Shown here: piece by piece, positions 5,324 to 5,788 of the stretch
How the letters are laid out: each line of letters starts with the position of its first letter
Numbering within the stretch: position 1 is the first letter of the stretch
From: Planctomycetaceae bacterium UBA6163
Lineage (GTDB): Bacteria; Planctomycetota; Planctomycetia; Pirellulales; Pirellulaceae
Assembly (NCBI GenBank): GCA_002428205.1
Contig: DIUH01000044.1
Location: 1 to 5,788 of the forward strand
Length of the DNA: 5,788 nucleotides
Direction of reading: 5' to 3'
Notes under the pieces: generated by a model
Databases searched by the model: none
Seen by the model: the letters and a program-made list of their open reading frames with translations, nothing else
What the model was told of the DNA's origin: nothing
Made by a program: the position numbers and the translations under genes

Positions 5324-5788
5324 ATGGCCGTCCGGTTGACTGTATTGCTGGTGCAATCTTCAAGGATGTCAGGATTGCAGACGGGGATTAATGCGGATTT
5401 GGTGTTCCAATTAATGGGCGTGCCGGGCATCGACCTTTCGATCGTCAACTCGTTGAACCCTACAGAAATTGCCGAGACCGATCGGTTACTGCTATCGTCG
5501 CTGGAGACAGATCTGGCGGTACTGGATTGGCGTGACGCGGACGATTCGCTGGCCGCCTTGGCGAACTTAGGTATCGTTGGCACACGAGCACCGCATCAAC
5601 TCGACCCACACACGCCTGCCGCAGAACCTGGGACACGCCGGATCTATTTGGTCGACTTGCGCAGCGGTGATCCGCCACCGACGGTGGTCAATGCGATGAA
5701 GCATTTGCTGGACCAACGGCGCGTGGTCGCCGTGCCGTTGTCGATCGGCGGTCTTGCAAGACCTAAATCTACGCCGACGACACCGCCG
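5324..5788 (+). CDS. Partial protein, cut by the window end; possibly ferredoxin-family N-terminus
   Basis: This frame is open from the ATG at 5324 to the last base (155 codons, no stop seen), so the C-terminus is missing. The product starts MAVRLTVLLVQSSRMSG. It continues with a region that may be alpha/beta, including a strand DLAVLDWRDADD (63-74), then RRIYLVDLRSGDPPP (104-118), a helix NAMKHLLDQRR (122-132) and VVAVPL (133-138). It ends in a proline/threonine-rich stretch that looks like a linker. I recall planctomycete proteins with a similar N-terminus (RxIYCLDLR near residue 105) followed by a 4Fe-4S ferredoxin domain, but no iron-sulfur cysteines are visible here. The start is strongly supported by GGAGGGG. 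It lies 73 bp after the ATPase gene, probably in the same operon. The gene call is secure; the family is a tentative recollection. Confidence 0.7.
   Translation, partial: MAVRLTVLLVQSSRMSGLQTGINADLVFQLMGVPGIDLSIVNSLNPTEIAETDRLLLSSLETDLAVLDWRDADDSLAALANLGIVGTRAPHQLDPHTPAAEPGTRRIYLVDLRSGDPPPTVVNAMKHLLDQRRVVAVPLSIGGLARPKSTPTTPP

Noticed and set aside
1..5788. tRNA, rRNA, CRISPR or insertion sequence
   Set aside because: No cloverleaf, rRNA motif, regularly spaced repeat array, transposase motif or terminal inverted repeat was found in a reading of the whole window.

Overview
The window looks like chromosomal DNA from a planctomycete, most likely a Rhodopirellula/Pirellulales relative. This is an inference from style: moderately high GC (by eye), several proteins that resemble conserved planctomycete families with no known function, and a free-standing RNA polymerase alpha C-terminal-like domain. 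No tRNA, rRNA, CRISPR array, insertion sequence or phage gene was seen.

Left part (1-2208). A minus-strand alanine dehydrogenase gene (ald, 180-1265) is followed by a weak terminator-like hairpin. It is divergent from a small plus-strand DUF2721 membrane protein (1382-1825), with 116 bp between the two starts. That gene converges, with only 5 bp between, on a minus-strand 125-residue protein of unknown function (1831-2208).

Middle (2209-2658). About 450 bp with no convincing gene. It holds an AT-rich palindrome with partial resemblance to an UP element, several nested hairpins, and a 12-bp perfect direct repeat whose copies lie exactly 66 bp apart just before the next gene.

Right part (2659-5788). 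Five plus-strand genes form one probable operon: a 90-residue stand-alone alphaCTD-like DNA-binding protein; a four-helix membrane protein with a C-terminal arrestin-like beta domain; a second, soluble arrestin-like protein whose start is ambiguous and may overlap the gene before it; a small P-loop ATPase; and the first 155 codons of a protein cut by the window edge. That last protein may belong to a planctomycete ferredoxin-like family, but the part that would prove it lies outside the window.

How the genes may work together. The tight spacing from 2985 onward suggests that a membrane-anchored arrestin-like scaffold, a soluble arrestin-like partner and an ATPase act as one module. This module is the best candidate for an undescribed system here. 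Its function cannot be read from the sequence. Ald is a separate metabolic gene (L-alanine to pyruvate and ammonium).
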